Source: Corbicula japonica (taxonomy: Eukaryota; Mollusca; Bivalvia; Venerida; Cyrenidae). Taken from it: 64,000 nucleotides of DNA. The notes beneath the pieces are model-generated. The model was given only the letters and a program-made list of their open reading frames with translations. It did no database searches and was not told the origin of the DNA. A program made the position numbers and the translations under genes. Location of the stretch: the NCBI GenBank assembly GCA_038501625.1, contig JAZAYU010000353.1, forward strand, positions 1 through 64,000, given 5' to 3'. This document shows, in pieces, positions 1 to 10,450 of the stretch; position 1 is the first letter of the stretch, and the number at the start of each line of letters is the position of its first letter.

Positions 1-1808
1 ATAAACCGTCGGAACATGTTTTTCGTTTCGATTTCCGAATCACCGACGCAAGATGCACTGTCCGTATCATTGCATTCATCTAGATCTCTTAAATACCACA
101 GAAGCTATACGAACATTTCTTTGAATTGAAAACATTTTAGTGAATGAATTGTCTAATAAAAATTTGCAGAGTTTGTTTTTTATTTGTGATACGGATTTCA
201 GTGTACTCGAAGTGTGCTGTCTTGTATCTTTTCACGAGCGTGAGAAACTTATTGAAGAGATAGAGATAGATAGATAGATTTATTGTGTATCATACTCATC
301 TTTCAAGGTTAAAATGTATGCGGTGGTGGTAGGTCTTTGACCATATACGATTGCGTTACTGGTAAACAAACAAAACCATAAACATTTGCTGTTTCTTTAG
401 CCATCACACGGTGACACTGGGCGGGGTAATTCCACAAACGCTATTGCGTACTCACTTTAAATTTACTACGTACGCACGTGTAAGACTATTTCTACATTTC
501 ACATTCTCAGTATACGCTCACGAATGCTAAGAACTATATCGGAGTTTTAGGCATTATGACGGGAATCGGCCATAATTCATTTTTATTAATTGTTTAAAGA
601 TTGTCGCAGCAATTAGCGATAATTATTAGATTTTCGGAATTCAAGATTCGCACGACGACCGATTGTTCTCTTCACAAATATACATGAACATGTTTATAGA
701 TTTAGATTTATATACCAATTATTCATAAGCAAACTTAGTAAAAGCTACTATTTAAATTTGACACCCGACACTGCGTAGAAATCAACCCAAAGGTATAAAA
801 CTGTTGCCGCGAACGACGGTCCAAGGGAAGCAGAAATTATTTCACTATTTTGGCCCCAATTTTCGGCTTGTCCGACAATATTCCCATCATATCAGAAAAA
901 AGCAGGGTAATATCAACAACAAAAACATGTCAGTTTCGACATGCTATATACCGAGGGATATTTTATATCACTTAAAAACGAACTAAAACGTGATACAATA
1001 AATTGTTAATTAAAAGAAGTGTAGAGCATCGAGTCGCCAGATTACGTTACCGCGCCCTTACAACTCCACATGCCATTATGTACCGAACTTTATTATTTGA
1101 ATACACGACTAAAACATTTGTTTACATCCTCATTATCAGAAACATGTTACCCACTTACTTAATATTTTCTTCAAGGCATTTTTGACTGGTATACAAAAAC
1201 GAAATATTCATCGTCGTCGTGAACGTTAAAGGTCTTGCCGTATGCAGCAGTCATTGTACGCTAACGAAAATGTTTTATTATTATTAAACAACATGCCGCA
1301 TATGGTGATTATAACAACAATATAATTATTTTTAAAATGAAGAACCAGGATCTCTCAAATGTAATTCCTCGTGATTATACATTCGTTATAACGGTAGTTA
1401 TAAAACAGGCTTATTGTTTTTTTGCAAATGAATGATTGAGGTATTTAATCAAAACATCGCAAATCAATTTGGAATTGTAAACAAATTAGGTATTTTAATT
1501 AGGTTTTTTGTCTTTTCGCAAGTCGATATCACATGTTGACAGTCAAAATAACGTTTGAGAACTTCCCCGCTCTGTTTTAATCGCGATGACGTCACGCGTT
1601 ACCTCACAAAATGGAGATCAATACTGTAAACAATGACAACATGCCATACGAAAATTAAGTTTTGCGATTGTAAGCTTAATATCAGTTTTAAACAAAAATC
1701 CAGGATTTTGCAACATAGGAGTTTTTTGTAATTCAAAAAACAGGTACTAGTTTTTAAATTTGTTGCTTTGTAAGAAAGAAATCGCCTTTTTTCGAGGGTC
1801 ACAAATGA
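1..1808. other. No gene seen
   Basis: AT-rich; the two 60-codon frames near 0.8-1.2 kb lack coding character. A CRE-like tgacgtca occurs at 1588. Confidence 0.6.
258..281 (+). repeat. GATA microsatellite
   Basis: agagatagatagatagatt, short and imperfect. Confidence 0.7.
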
Positions 1809-1940
1809 GCTGGGACAAACTTTAAATCTGGAGATCAGTCTCAAATCTCAAGCATCTGATTGGCTGAAATGGCGACCAGTCGCCATTTCAGCCAATCAGA
1901 TCCTTGAGATTTGAGACTGATCTCAAAACTTTGTCCCTGG
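1809..1940. repeat. Palindromic MITE (family P), near-perfect hairpin
   Basis: Two arms of about 60 bp meet at CGACCAGTCG; core arm motif ATTGGCTGAAATGGCGACC. Outer ends GGGACAAA differ from the other copies. Confidence 0.8.
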
Positions 1941-2072
1941 TGGTAAAGGTTAATTCCACGTATTTGACACTGGGGGGTTAAGAAATGTTCTAGTTGGCGA
2001 GTGAACATCAACCTTCACTTGCAATTTAAGCATCTTGAAAGGTGCTACAATGTAATACTTACAAGAATCTTA

Positions 2073-2393
2073 GAGGGTTGGAGCTAATTCACCAAGACAA
2101 CCTACTTGTTTGAATACCTGTCATAATAGAATGTGTTGGGGCCAGTGTGTGGTTGGTGCATTCCAGAATCTTATTTAAACTCCCAGTTGCTTATTGTTTT
2201 GCCATTGATCTTTCAAATGTGGTACCCTCTCGGGTTCTCTTTTTCGTTTGTTTTCGTTTGTTTTTTTTTGTGCTGTCTTGTTTGAAATTGACCATTTTAT
2301 AAACCGTCGCTCTGTTTTCCTCTCTACCTTTTAGCTCCGTGAGGAGACTTTGTTTTCTGGGCGTGGCGATTTCCGATATGCATATTTCTCTTG
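2073..2393 (-). repeat. Dispersed repeat family A
   Basis: Inverse of the copy at 37425; runs from the gttggagctaattcacc end to gatatgcatattt. Confidence 0.65.
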
Positions 2394-2526
2394 TTGTAGT
2401 TACTTTAAAGCAGATTACATCGAGTCTGACAGAAAGAACAATTTCATTCATGTTATTGCAACCAAAATTTAGCAATATATTATATTCATGCAAATAATGA
2501 TTACTGTCCTTTGTTTAATTAAATAA

Positions 2527-2586
2527 ACCACGAAAAACAGATCGTTTTAAAAATAACCACGAAAAACAGATCGTTTTAAAAATAAC
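2527..2586 (+). repeat. Two tandem 29 bp units
   Basis: CCACGAAAAACAGATCG recurs with period 29. Confidence 0.85.
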
Positions 2587-3164
2587 TTATTTGTGGATAT
2601 ACAAGAGAATCAGAAAACAAAAGATTTGTGATTTAACAAACATTTACTTGGACTTGTTAGAACTTGTATGATAACATGGAATGCAAGCTTTGGAACTTAA
2701 TGTAGAAACATCAACCATTTATAACGTTACTACGATTTTATGTACATCAACTCTCCAGCTTTTCTTATATAATTTTCCTTATAGAAGAGAGGAACAAGTA
2801 AAGCCAAGGGATGAATAATAAAACCAAGGGATAACATTTTTGGAAACAACTACATGTGGAGCTGTGTTTCGAATGCCAACGAAGGGAGGTGGTTGAAACT
2901 TATAAAACACTAAACTAAACTAGTACATTGTACACTAAAAGTACTATACACTTTACGAAATCGCGAACATAATTTTTGTCTTTATCACATGAAATCTCAT
3001 GTGACTCTGTAATCATATTATGTCTGAGAAATGTAATCATTTTCAGCCAAGACCAATAAAAGTTCGTCCGTTGAGAAATTTAGATGGAAATATATTCTTT
3101 GGAGACGCACACTATCTAACAATTTAATATTTTTCAAAAATGTGTCGAACTGCAGTCAAGAAGC

Positions 3165-3257
3165 TTGAACGCAAAATGTATTGTCAGCTGATTGTTTAAG
3201 CGTCAAAATTTATCATCAGCTGTTTATTTAAGCGTCATTATGTATTTTCAGCAAATA
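3165..3257 (+). repeat. Minisatellite, left part
   Basis: About three imperfect 30-35 bp units of the form AAGCGTCAAAATGTATTG followed by tcagctggttattt. The array is cut by the mariner at 3258 and resumes at 8253. Confidence 0.75.
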
Positions 3258-3505
3258 CGAGGGGTGTTCGGGAAGTTTAAGGACTTTTGCTGTATTTTAA
3301 TAAATAATATGAATTTAAAGATAAGGAAAACACAGTTACAAAATTTAATTCTTTTACAGCCAGCTGTAAAAATTACAAAAATGTACATAAAACGGCAAGT
3401 AAATTACAAATAAAACAAAACATACACCAAAGCATACCCGGAGCACGCCAACGTCATATCGGTGCTAAAATGTTAACGTTATCATTCATAAAACGTCATA
3501 TTGGC

Positions 3506-3880
3506 TCATTTTTCAACGTAATCGCCGTTAACCGCGATGCACTTTCTTTGTCGATTGACCCATTTGTCGTATGTGTCTTCATACCAGGCAGTGTTGAATG
3601 TCGAAACTATTCTCTGTGTTTCGATTTGAAGATCCATACCGGAATCAAAACGTTTACCGCGCAGCTGGGCTTTGATTTCCGGAAAACCGCGGAAATCCAT
3701 GGGCGCGAGGTCCGGGCTGTAGGGCGGATGTTCCAGCGTCTCGAATCCCAGGAGGCTGATTTCTAACTGAGTAGACTGAGCACGGTGACCGGGGGCGTTG
3801 TCCTGATGTAGTATTACTCGGTCGAGGTCCATTCCGGGGCGCTTCTTCCTTATAGCCTGGACGAGATCGCGCCGTAGAAC
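3506..3880 (-). CDS. Mariner transposase, exon 2 (second and third catalytic Asp)
   Basis: 124 codons plus stop, entered through a TTTCAG|GTTC acceptor at 3881/3880. It reads VLRRDLVQAIRKKRPGMDLD, then HQDNAPGH (second Asp) and YSPDLAPMDF (third Asp). Exactly 34 residues separate the last two aspartates, the D,D34D signature of mariner. RGKRF near the C-terminus is also typical. Joined to exon 1 the protein is 351-368 residues, close to the 345 usual for mariner. Confidence 0.93.
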   Translation of the reverse strand, partial: VLRRDLVQAIRKKRPGMDLDRVILHQDNAPGHRAQSTQLEISLLGFETLEHPPYSPDLAPMDFRGFPEIKAQLRGKRFDSGMDLQIETQRIVSTFNTAWYEDTYDKWVNRQRKCIAVNGDYVEK

Positions 3881-4175
3881 CTGAAATTAGACAGTTTTAC
3901 GATTTCTATGAATAGCGTATAAAGTATAAATCATCATGGCGAAAAAATGTTTTATCATATATATATATGTAGGACTCAGATCATGGGTGGGTCCCTTATC
4001 GTGGGCCGATTTCCAAATCGTGGGCCGATTGCAAAATCGTGGGCAAATTGCAAAATTTTCATCTATGCAGAATATAAGACCGATCAAAAATAACAAACTC
4101 ATATTAACATCTTAATAAAGCATTGTTTAATCGTTTGATTGATAAAACAATAAAAAGGTATGACTGTTTTAATTG

Positions 4176-4660
4176 GTATCCTCGTGAACAGATCCCTCAG
4201 CAGCATCTGCGATAGTGTAAATTTTTCCGTCGTTTGTCGGTGGCTAATGCAGTTTCCTTGGCGAAAACAAACCCCAAAACTGACTTTATATAACTAGTTC
4301 TGCTGCAAGAGCAGGATTGAGCCTGTAATATATGTTTTCTTTCGATGTTTGGGTAGGAGACGTGCTCCGTAAGGGACTGGCTGAACTGTTCCAATGGGTA
4401 CATTGTCCGATGTAAATCGCGCACTTCGACACTTGTCAGCCTTTGTCGTTTCTGTTCCTAAAGGAAGCAAAAGTAAGAAAACAAATTGAGTGAAATGCAA
4501 TTATCTATAAAGTAATTACAATTGAGTGTACTACACCTTCGACCACAAGCATCGCCGAAGCAACGTAGTGACATGCCAGGCGAGGCGTTCGGATTGCATA
4601 GATCGCGGAACGCGCATTTGTAATTCCGTCGCTCTGTGTTATATGAGCGCAATTGGTCGC
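4176..4660 (-). CDS. Unknown gene of the nested element, 3' exons (uncertain borders)
   Basis: Two more coding-looking blocks follow on the same strand. One, roughly 4631-4541, is bounded by ACACAG| and AAG|GTGTAG; one of its frames is Cys-rich (KCAFRDLCNP, then LRCFGDACGRR). The other opens after CTTTAG| near 4456 and reads EQKRQRLTSVEVRDLHRTMY and onward for about 87 residues to a stop near 4197. The second keeps the phase-0 frame of the upstream exons. The frame of the first is unresolved and some of the tail may be intron. Function unknown. Confidence 0.42.
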
Positions 4661-4815
4661 GCTACGACCCACCGGATCTCCGCGTCGTAAACAGAAACGA
4701 CAGTGCGAAAGATGTGTTTGTCAGATGTGCATGCAGGGAGATTGTTCGGCGTTCACTGAGATGTCTATAGCGCTTGTACAGATTGTTATTTAATTTAACT
4801 GCACTTTAAACCATA

Positions 4816-4899
4816 CTCTCTCTATTTCTCTTCATTTTGGCTATGTGGGGAGGATGCGTCATTCTGAATGCGACAATTCCTAATATGCATACTTCACTT
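4816..4899 (-). repeat. Dispersed repeat family A, fragment inside the nested element
   Basis: Only the terminal ~80 bp (ggggaggatgcgtcattctg) is present. Confidence 0.5.
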
Positions 4900-5162
4900 T
4901 TTTTACAATTAACGGATCTGACACGGACAAATGCAGACAATCTTAATCACTACCATCGGTTCATGCATGAGCAGCCGTATGCAAACGATGGTCTTCATCA
5001 TCCCGTTAGGGCGGTGTGACCACCGTGAAAGTGCAGCGCACGAAGTGGAGGCATCGTGGTAGCGCAGACAATCGCCAACAAAAGCTCCGTATGAACGCTA
5101 TATACATGTAATAATCTCACATTGATTCCCCCTTTTCCAGTTTTCGAGTTTTGAATACTTAC

Positions 5163-5372
5163 AGGCTCGTCAGTTCCTCTTCCACAATGATCCCCAAAAT
5201 GCCTTCTGTACGACTGTTTATAATATTCGCTTACATTGGGCTGTGAATAGAAAAGTTAAGTTCTTTTCATTGATCTACTGCCATAGGATGTCTACATACT
5301 GCAAAAATACGTTTTTGGGCTCGGGATGTACTGGCTGAAGGGATCCGGGATAGGCAATTCCTCCGATGTACT
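5163..5372 (-). CDS. Unknown gene of the nested element, two internal exons
   Basis: Two exon-like blocks join in frame. Block one (5372-5311) lies between TTTTCAG|AG and AAC|GTATTT and reads YIGGIAYPGSLQPVHPEPKN. Block two (5240-5163) lies between TTCACAG|CCC and CCT|GTAAGT and reads PNVSEYYKQSYRRHFGDHCG and then RGTDEP. Both junctions are phase 0 and free of stops, which is strong support for real coding exons. I do not recognise the protein. The ~70 bp intron between them is short. Confidence 0.6.
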
Positions 5373-6005
5373 CTGAAAATTTTAAACACGAAACTGTAGA
5401 AATAGCTTTAACGACTAAATGAGCGTGCAAAATGTTATTAAATGTTAGTGAAAAGCTTGAATTTGTTTTTCAACAATGATATTTTACAACAGTACTAAAA
5501 CTGACTGCTTTCCGATCACTTATTAAGTACATGATACCTGGGCAGATCACGGGAAAAGTTGTTTTGGGGAATAAGAATTATCAAAGATAAAATGTATAAT
5601 ACAGCGTGTATGCGTTTGCCGGGACTGAAATACGGGTAAGCTTTGTTGTGCGAATTATCATTGCTAGAATTAGTGAGGTTGAACTAAACTTTAATCTTAA
5701 AAATAAATTGGCATTTTTATATCATTAAACTTTATCTTTTCTTAAACTAGTCATGCTAGTAGCTTAAAAGCGGAAAGTTGATTGGATGGGAGACTGACTA
5801 CTACATTCTGGCGAACAAATCGGCTTTCGGCATACGATGTAATATGATATTTCGCTACATGCATTTAAAACACTTAAAATAGTTGTCTTTCTACTTATAA
5901 AACTAATTTGTATCATGAAAATTAATAATAACAACAATAGGCTAGAATGCAGTTGACCGGTACGGATATTTACATAGAGCTCGCGTAATAATAAAAATTG
6001 GCTAG

Positions 6006-6202
6006 ACTGCACTTTAGCGGGCGCAGGTCGGCCATATTGTTGTTTACAATGTCAGCCATTTTGAATCTCCTGTCAAACTCCTGTCAAAAAGCCGTTTGAG
6101 CGATAAAAAGCAGGGGTGTGGGGGCGGCGGCCCCCATAAAAAACAATTACTAGACTCAGTCACGTTAATATTCGCGTAAATTAGCGCCCGCTAAAGTGCA
6201 GT
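6006..6202. mobile_element. Foldback MITE inside the nested element
   Basis: ACTGCACTTTAGCGGGCGC (6006-6024) recurs inverted at 6184-6202. The 197 bp unit holds a G/C-rich stretch (gggggcggcggccccc) unlike its surroundings and has no coding frame. Confidence 0.65.
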
Positions 6203-6645
6203 ACTCCCTTAAAATTTAATGCAAGCGGGGGCGTTGGGCGGCAGCCCCAACTTAACCACTATATTCTGAACTAACTGTTCAATGAATACATGAATTAAAA
6301 TGCCGATGGGGTTATGTGGCGATAACAACAAATTTTACGAACCGGTAAACTGCAGGTGTCCCCGAGTCAGATCGGCTGTGATCTATCAGGTGATTTTTCC
6401 AAAATACGGCAGACTAACTCTCCCTTCCTTAAGCATCTCCTGTGGTGAGAACAAATCAAAATATATTTATAAGTATATGAAAGTTAATGAAATTTTGACG
6501 GATAGCTAAAGTTGTCAATTTATGAAATAGGTTTTGTGAGGGCATGTCTTTTATTGCGATTTTTATATAAAACTATAAAACTAGACCTAGATTAAAAATA
6601 ATAACTTCAAAAACCAAAACAAATGTTTATTAACGAAAACAAACC

Positions 6646-7004
6646 TTTAAAAAGTGGTATTGTCCTTGGGAACGCCTGAATAATAGTGAATTGACATCAT
6701 TATATAAATAGGATTCCAAAATGTTCTTCGTTTTCTTCTCTTGCAAATTTATTTGCTCAGAAATCTTTTTCGGATCCCATTTTGAATTCCTAGATTTTAT
6801 TTTTGTTACGTTGATTATTGTGTCATATTCCGCCCAAAACCACTCGGGATTCGGGTCTTTAGTTACTGATTTAGATCTTTTTTTCACTAATGAAAATCCT
6901 ACGTCTTCCATTAACGCCGCGTCCATGTGTTGTTGTGTTCTAGTTAAACTGACGTCGCGTTGACATCGGTTTCCCGCTCTTGAGACGTTGTATTTTGACG
7001 CCAA
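6646..7004 (-). CDS. Unknown gene of the nested element, candidate first exon
   Basis: An open frame starts with Met at 7004, just inside the right inverted repeat, and gives about 119 residues to a possible donor AAAG|GTTTGT near 6646. The protein is hydrophilic and charged, with KKRSKSVTKDPNPEWFWAEY followed by a Lys-rich, helix-forming stretch (WDPKKISEQINLQEKKTKN). The tryptophan-rich then basic layout vaguely recalls Myb/SANT-like or other DNA-binding N-termini, but I do not recognise a family. Its position next to one terminus and its orientation away from it are what a transposon gene would show. Link to the downstream exons is inferred from strand and order only. Confidence 0.5.
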
Positions 7005-7177
7005 TTGGACGTCATTCTAAATCGGCCTACGATTTGAGATGTTTACGGCCCACGATCTGCGATCGGCCCGCGATTTGGAAATCGGCCCACGATTTGGGAC
7101 CGGCCCACGATCTGAGTCCTACATATATATTTATAAAAATATTATATTTAAAAAAATATATATATTTTATATATTAC

Positions 7178-7909
7178 CTTTGAGTAATAATCCGCGGTAA
7201 CTGTCTGTCCTTCCGGGATTCGGTGCTGCAATAGCATTCCCCGCCTGTCCATGAAAAACACAAACATGTGTTTCCCGCCGCTTTTCTGCACACGTGCTTT
7301 CTTTGGTGGAGGACTTCCGGGAGTTTTCCAGATGGATGATTCCTGCTTCGATTCCGGGTCAAAGTGAAAAAGCCATGTTTCGTCTGTCGTTATAATTCTA
7401 TCTAGGAATGCAACCCCCTCTCTTTCAACGCGTTGGACGAACTCGTGGGAACAGCGTAATCTGCATTCGCGCTCATCATTTTTGAGTAGTCTCGGAACCC
7501 ACCTCGCACTAACTTTTGACATGTTGTCTTCTTTAAGGCAGTCATGGACGGTGGACACTGAAACTCCGAGTTCTGAAGACATTTCCCGAACTGTGCGTCG
7601 TCGATCTTCGTTTAACAGCTGCCGAACCTTGTCTTTAACGCCACTTTTTACCACGGATGGTCGGTCGCATCGCTTGTCGTCCTCTATCGACTCCCTTCCG
7701 TTGCGGAACATGTCGTGCCATCTAAATACAAGAGATCTGCAACATTTCTTCGTTGTACTTGATGCCTGGATCATTTTATAGGTCTCCGTGGGCGTCTTTT
7801 CAATCCCGACACAAAACTTAATTATCGCCCTGACTTCAACGTCGCCAATTGACGTCATTTTTTTCTTGAATTGCAAAATCCTTGTTGTGCTAGAAGCGTT
7901 GACATTCAA
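7178..7909 (-). CDS. Mariner transposase, exon 1 (helix-turn-helix half and first catalytic Asp)
   Basis: This block encodes 244 residues if the first ATG is used; Met18 (MTSIGDVEVRAIIKF) is a better match to the normal mariner start and would give a 351-residue total with exon 2. Visible motifs are FRWHDMFRNGRESIEDD, the helix-turn-helix REMSSELGVSVSTVHDCL, WVPRLL (family WVPHEL) and TTDETWLFHFDPESK, which holds the first catalytic Asp. The frame runs to DYYSK and then meets AAG|GTAATA, a good 5' splice site at 7178/7177. Exon 2 resumes with VLRRDL at exactly the residue expected in the family, so the gap is best read as a phase-0 intron and not as a random break. The enzyme cuts and pastes the element at TA sites. 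No stop or frameshift is visible, so it may be recently active. Confidence 0.93.
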
Positions 7910-8252
7910 ACAATTCTGATGATATGCGCGTAAAAATTGCAGGAAATGGCGTTGACGTTGTATATGACGCTCGTGCGTTTTTGCGAAATTATCGACTGTA
8001 TTTCAAGTAATGTATTAGCAATTAAATATGTTGATAGCATAAATATAATAACAAAAAAACGGAGTGCTCCGGGTATGCGTTATGCGGTTACTATAGACAC
8101 GAGTTGTAAGCGGGATTTACACATTTTTGCTAATGAGCATGATATTTAACATAAAGCATATATTGAAATATATTTTTGTGAAATATGGAGACAAATGCAC
8201 CATAAATAACAAATATATAGCAAAAGTCCTTAAACTTCCCGAACACCCCTCG

Positions 8253-8395
8253 TAAATTAAACGTCAAAATGTATTGTCGGCTTGTTATATAAGCGTCAAA
8301 ATGTATTGTCAGCTGGTTAATCTTTAAAGCGTATTGTTATGTGGTCATTTTAGCGTTCAAATGTAATGTCAGCTGGTTATTTAAGCGTCACAGAA
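8253..8395 (+). repeat. Minisatellite, right part
   Basis: Continues the same unit for about four more imperfect copies after the mariner right end. Confidence 0.75.
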
Positions 8396-8433
8396 AAACG
8401 ACAATGAAGCTTTCTAGGGGATTTGCTGAAATA

Positions 8434-8565
8434 GTGAAATATGCATGTCATGAATGGCCACATGCAGCAGACACAGCCTCCCCACACAGTCAAAAAGGTA
8501 GAAAGGAAAATAGAGCATTGTTTTACAATAAACAGTTTCAAAATGGACGCCACAAACAATTAACA
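8434..8565 (+). repeat. Dispersed repeat family A, 5' fragment
   Basis: Starts atatgcatgtcatgaatggc and stops at the acgccacaaacaattaac segment. Its counterpart region in duplication copy B lacks it. Confidence 0.6.
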
Positions 8566-8901
8566 TGAATTAAAAATTAATGAATAAACTGTGAATGCAA
8601 CGGCTTATGTTTAACTTAATGACCCATATTACCAGGAAGATGTATGTGTCCAGTAGATGTATTCAAATCAATGAAAAGGAAACTCTTAAAGCCGCCGAAA
8701 ACGACAAAAACGAATAGTGGCCTCCATTCACATGCAAAAAAGTGAAAATAATTCAAGTATATACAGAGCTTATGTATTGTTTAAAAAATAAATATAAATA
8801 TTATCAGACAAATATGCTAATGTTCATACATTATATACTAAACAAAAATAAAAAGTATCCACTTCTTATGCTTATATTCTCATTTACATATTTTCATTTA
8901 A

Positions 8902-9681
8902 GGTATGACCATCCTAATGGGCACTATTAAGAATCCAACATCTGATTATTTTTTCATCAACTGCTTCATACCACTGACTTGTATGCAAAATTTTAATGAT
9001 TTTCACCATGTAGTTTTTTAGATTTTTAGCTTTTTTTGTTTAAAAAAGTGAGAAAAAACGTGAAAGTATCCAAATTCTTTAATCGGTGACAAAATTTTTT
9101 GTTATTGATAAATTCAACCCTAATTTTTTACAGTTTATCCAAAATATGTTATATTTTACTAAACCAATTTAAGATATAATATATAAATACAGAATTTATC
9201 TTAAAATGACTTTTTTTGACCAAATAAATTTAAAAAATGCATTTTTTTATGTTTCACGAGACTAAATTAATGAAAATTGTGCAAAATCCTTATTGGTGCA
9301 GTATACAAAAATTTACTATTTTTTAACTACATACCTTAAACAAAATTTAAACAACATTTCAGAGAAGTTTACCGTCCAGTTTTAGAAATTTTCAAATTGA
9401 TGACTTGAATAAACACTATTCTGATAGTGAAAACCCCTTTAATCTTGATTATTTTGCTTATTTTAGTTTAAATCATGAGAATTTTATATTCAATGACAGA
9501 ATAACACAGGAAAAAAAGAAATATGCCAATTATTTAAGCTCTAGGCTTACAAAAAAAATAGCTGCCAGTGGGATTTGAACCCTGGTCCTCTTGCATGACA
9601 GAACTCTAAGCTAATTTACTACTATAGTTACCTCCCTTGGATACTCTTCTTGATATAGGTATTCATTGGGATGGTCATACC
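8902..9681. mobile_element. TTAA-flanked non-autonomous TIR element nested in the TA element
   Basis: GGTATGACCATCC at 8902 is matched inverted at 9669-9681, with TTAA immediately outside both ends (8898-8901 and 9682-9685). TTAA targets are used by piggyBac and Kolobok superfamilies; the GG start is more Kolobok-like. No coding frame. It contains a tRNA-like segment near its right end. Confidence 0.82.
9563..9642 (-). repeat. tRNA-derived SINE head (degenerate)
   Basis: On the minus strand it has a good B-box (GGTTCAAATCC) preceded at tRNA spacing by an A-box-like segment, but the acceptor and D arms do not pair. It looks like a decayed tRNA-derived sequence carried inside the TTAA element, not a working tRNA gene. 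Confidence 0.5.
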
Positions 9682-10211
9682 TTAATCAGATACGCTTTGA
9701 ATGGTGTTTTGTTAGTTAATCTCAGTTGTTTTCAAGTTAAATTGTTTATCAATATAAATTTCCACACCAAGACCTGAGCAACTGTCAGTCTAATAACAAT
9801 TAATAATGGATTGCAAAACACTTCATGTTCAATTTAAAGGGAGGTAATGGGATATGGTTGGAATTTTCTGCGTTGTTTATCGAGGACTAGTTGTTTTATT
9901 AATTAATGTTTTGTGATTTTATTGATCACAAGCGGTAGAGAAAATTGATTTAATTCAAATAAATATGTATACTTTTAAAAATCACTGACTTTGCCCTGAA
10001 ACCCTAATTATAACAAAGAGAAAGATAACAAAGTTGTGGCTGTAGATTTTCAAGAACACTTTATCTCTTTGCAGTGATAACAAAAATGCAAATGTGTTCA
10101 CATATAATTTTTAGTTTTCATTTTCAAATTTTACAAAATTTAAGACAGGAAAGTGGATACTTTTTATTTTTGTTCAGTATATTTAATTTAGTCAAACAAT
10201 TTTAACTAATA

Positions 10212-10450
10212 AACTCATGGAAAAAGTCTTGTCCGGTATGGTTTTCCATAATATCTTTTAAACGCGTGAAGTTAAGCCCTTGATATTTTGCCTTCTTTAT
10301 ATCGCCTGCATTTAAAACCGGTTTCTGAATTTTGATTGTCGTCTGCATTCATATTTCCTCTTTCCATTGATACCAAATTTACGAGTGTGTGATAATAACA
10401 ATAAAGGAATTTTAGTTTTGTAGACCGGACAAGACTATTGTTCACGAGTT
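10212..10450. mobile_element. 239 bp TA-flanked MITE
   Basis: Starts AACTCATGGAAAAAGTCTTG and ends with the imperfect inverse, sharing AGTCTTGTCCGGT. TA lies on both sides (10210-10211, 10451-10452). The paralogous site in copy B is empty. Confidence 0.82.

Larger units (their letters stand above)
3969..7122 (-). mobile_element. 3.15 kb TIR element nested in the transposase intron
   Basis: Ends begin GTAGGACTCAGATC on both strands (3969 and 7122) and continue as imperfect inverted repeats for about 80 bp, each built from short tandem units containing ATCGTGGGCCGATT. ATATATAT flanks both sides (3961-3968 and 7123-7130), compatible with an 8 bp target duplication but also with the AT-rich surroundings. 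It sits 88 bp inside the acceptor and 55 bp inside the donor, so the host intron was originally about 143 bp. It contains coding exons on the minus strand. The superfamily is not recognised. Confidence 0.82.
3258..8252 (-). mobile_element. Tc1/mariner transposon with 32 bp terminal inverted repeats, itself hosting nested insertions
   Basis: Left end CGAGGGGTGTTCGGGAAG at 3258 is matched in inverse orientation at the right end (8221-8252), giving a 32 bp terminal inverted repeat, with TA on both outer sides (3256-3257 and 8253-8254). The transposase reads from the right end leftwards. At 4995 bp the element is far above the usual 1.3 kb because its coding region is split by a 3.3 kb interval. 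It landed in a 30-35 bp minisatellite. Confidence 0.93.
8836..10179. mobile_element. TA-flanked non-autonomous TIR element (Tc1/mariner-like ends)
   Basis: Ends read TACTRAACAAAAATAAAA and continue AGTATCCACTT in inverse orientation at 8836-8867 and 10153-10179, each flanked by TA. Copy B of the duplication has an uninterrupted attatatttaa at this point, so the borders are supported by a paralogous empty site. There is no transposase frame; 1344 bp including a nested 780 bp element. Confidence 0.88.
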
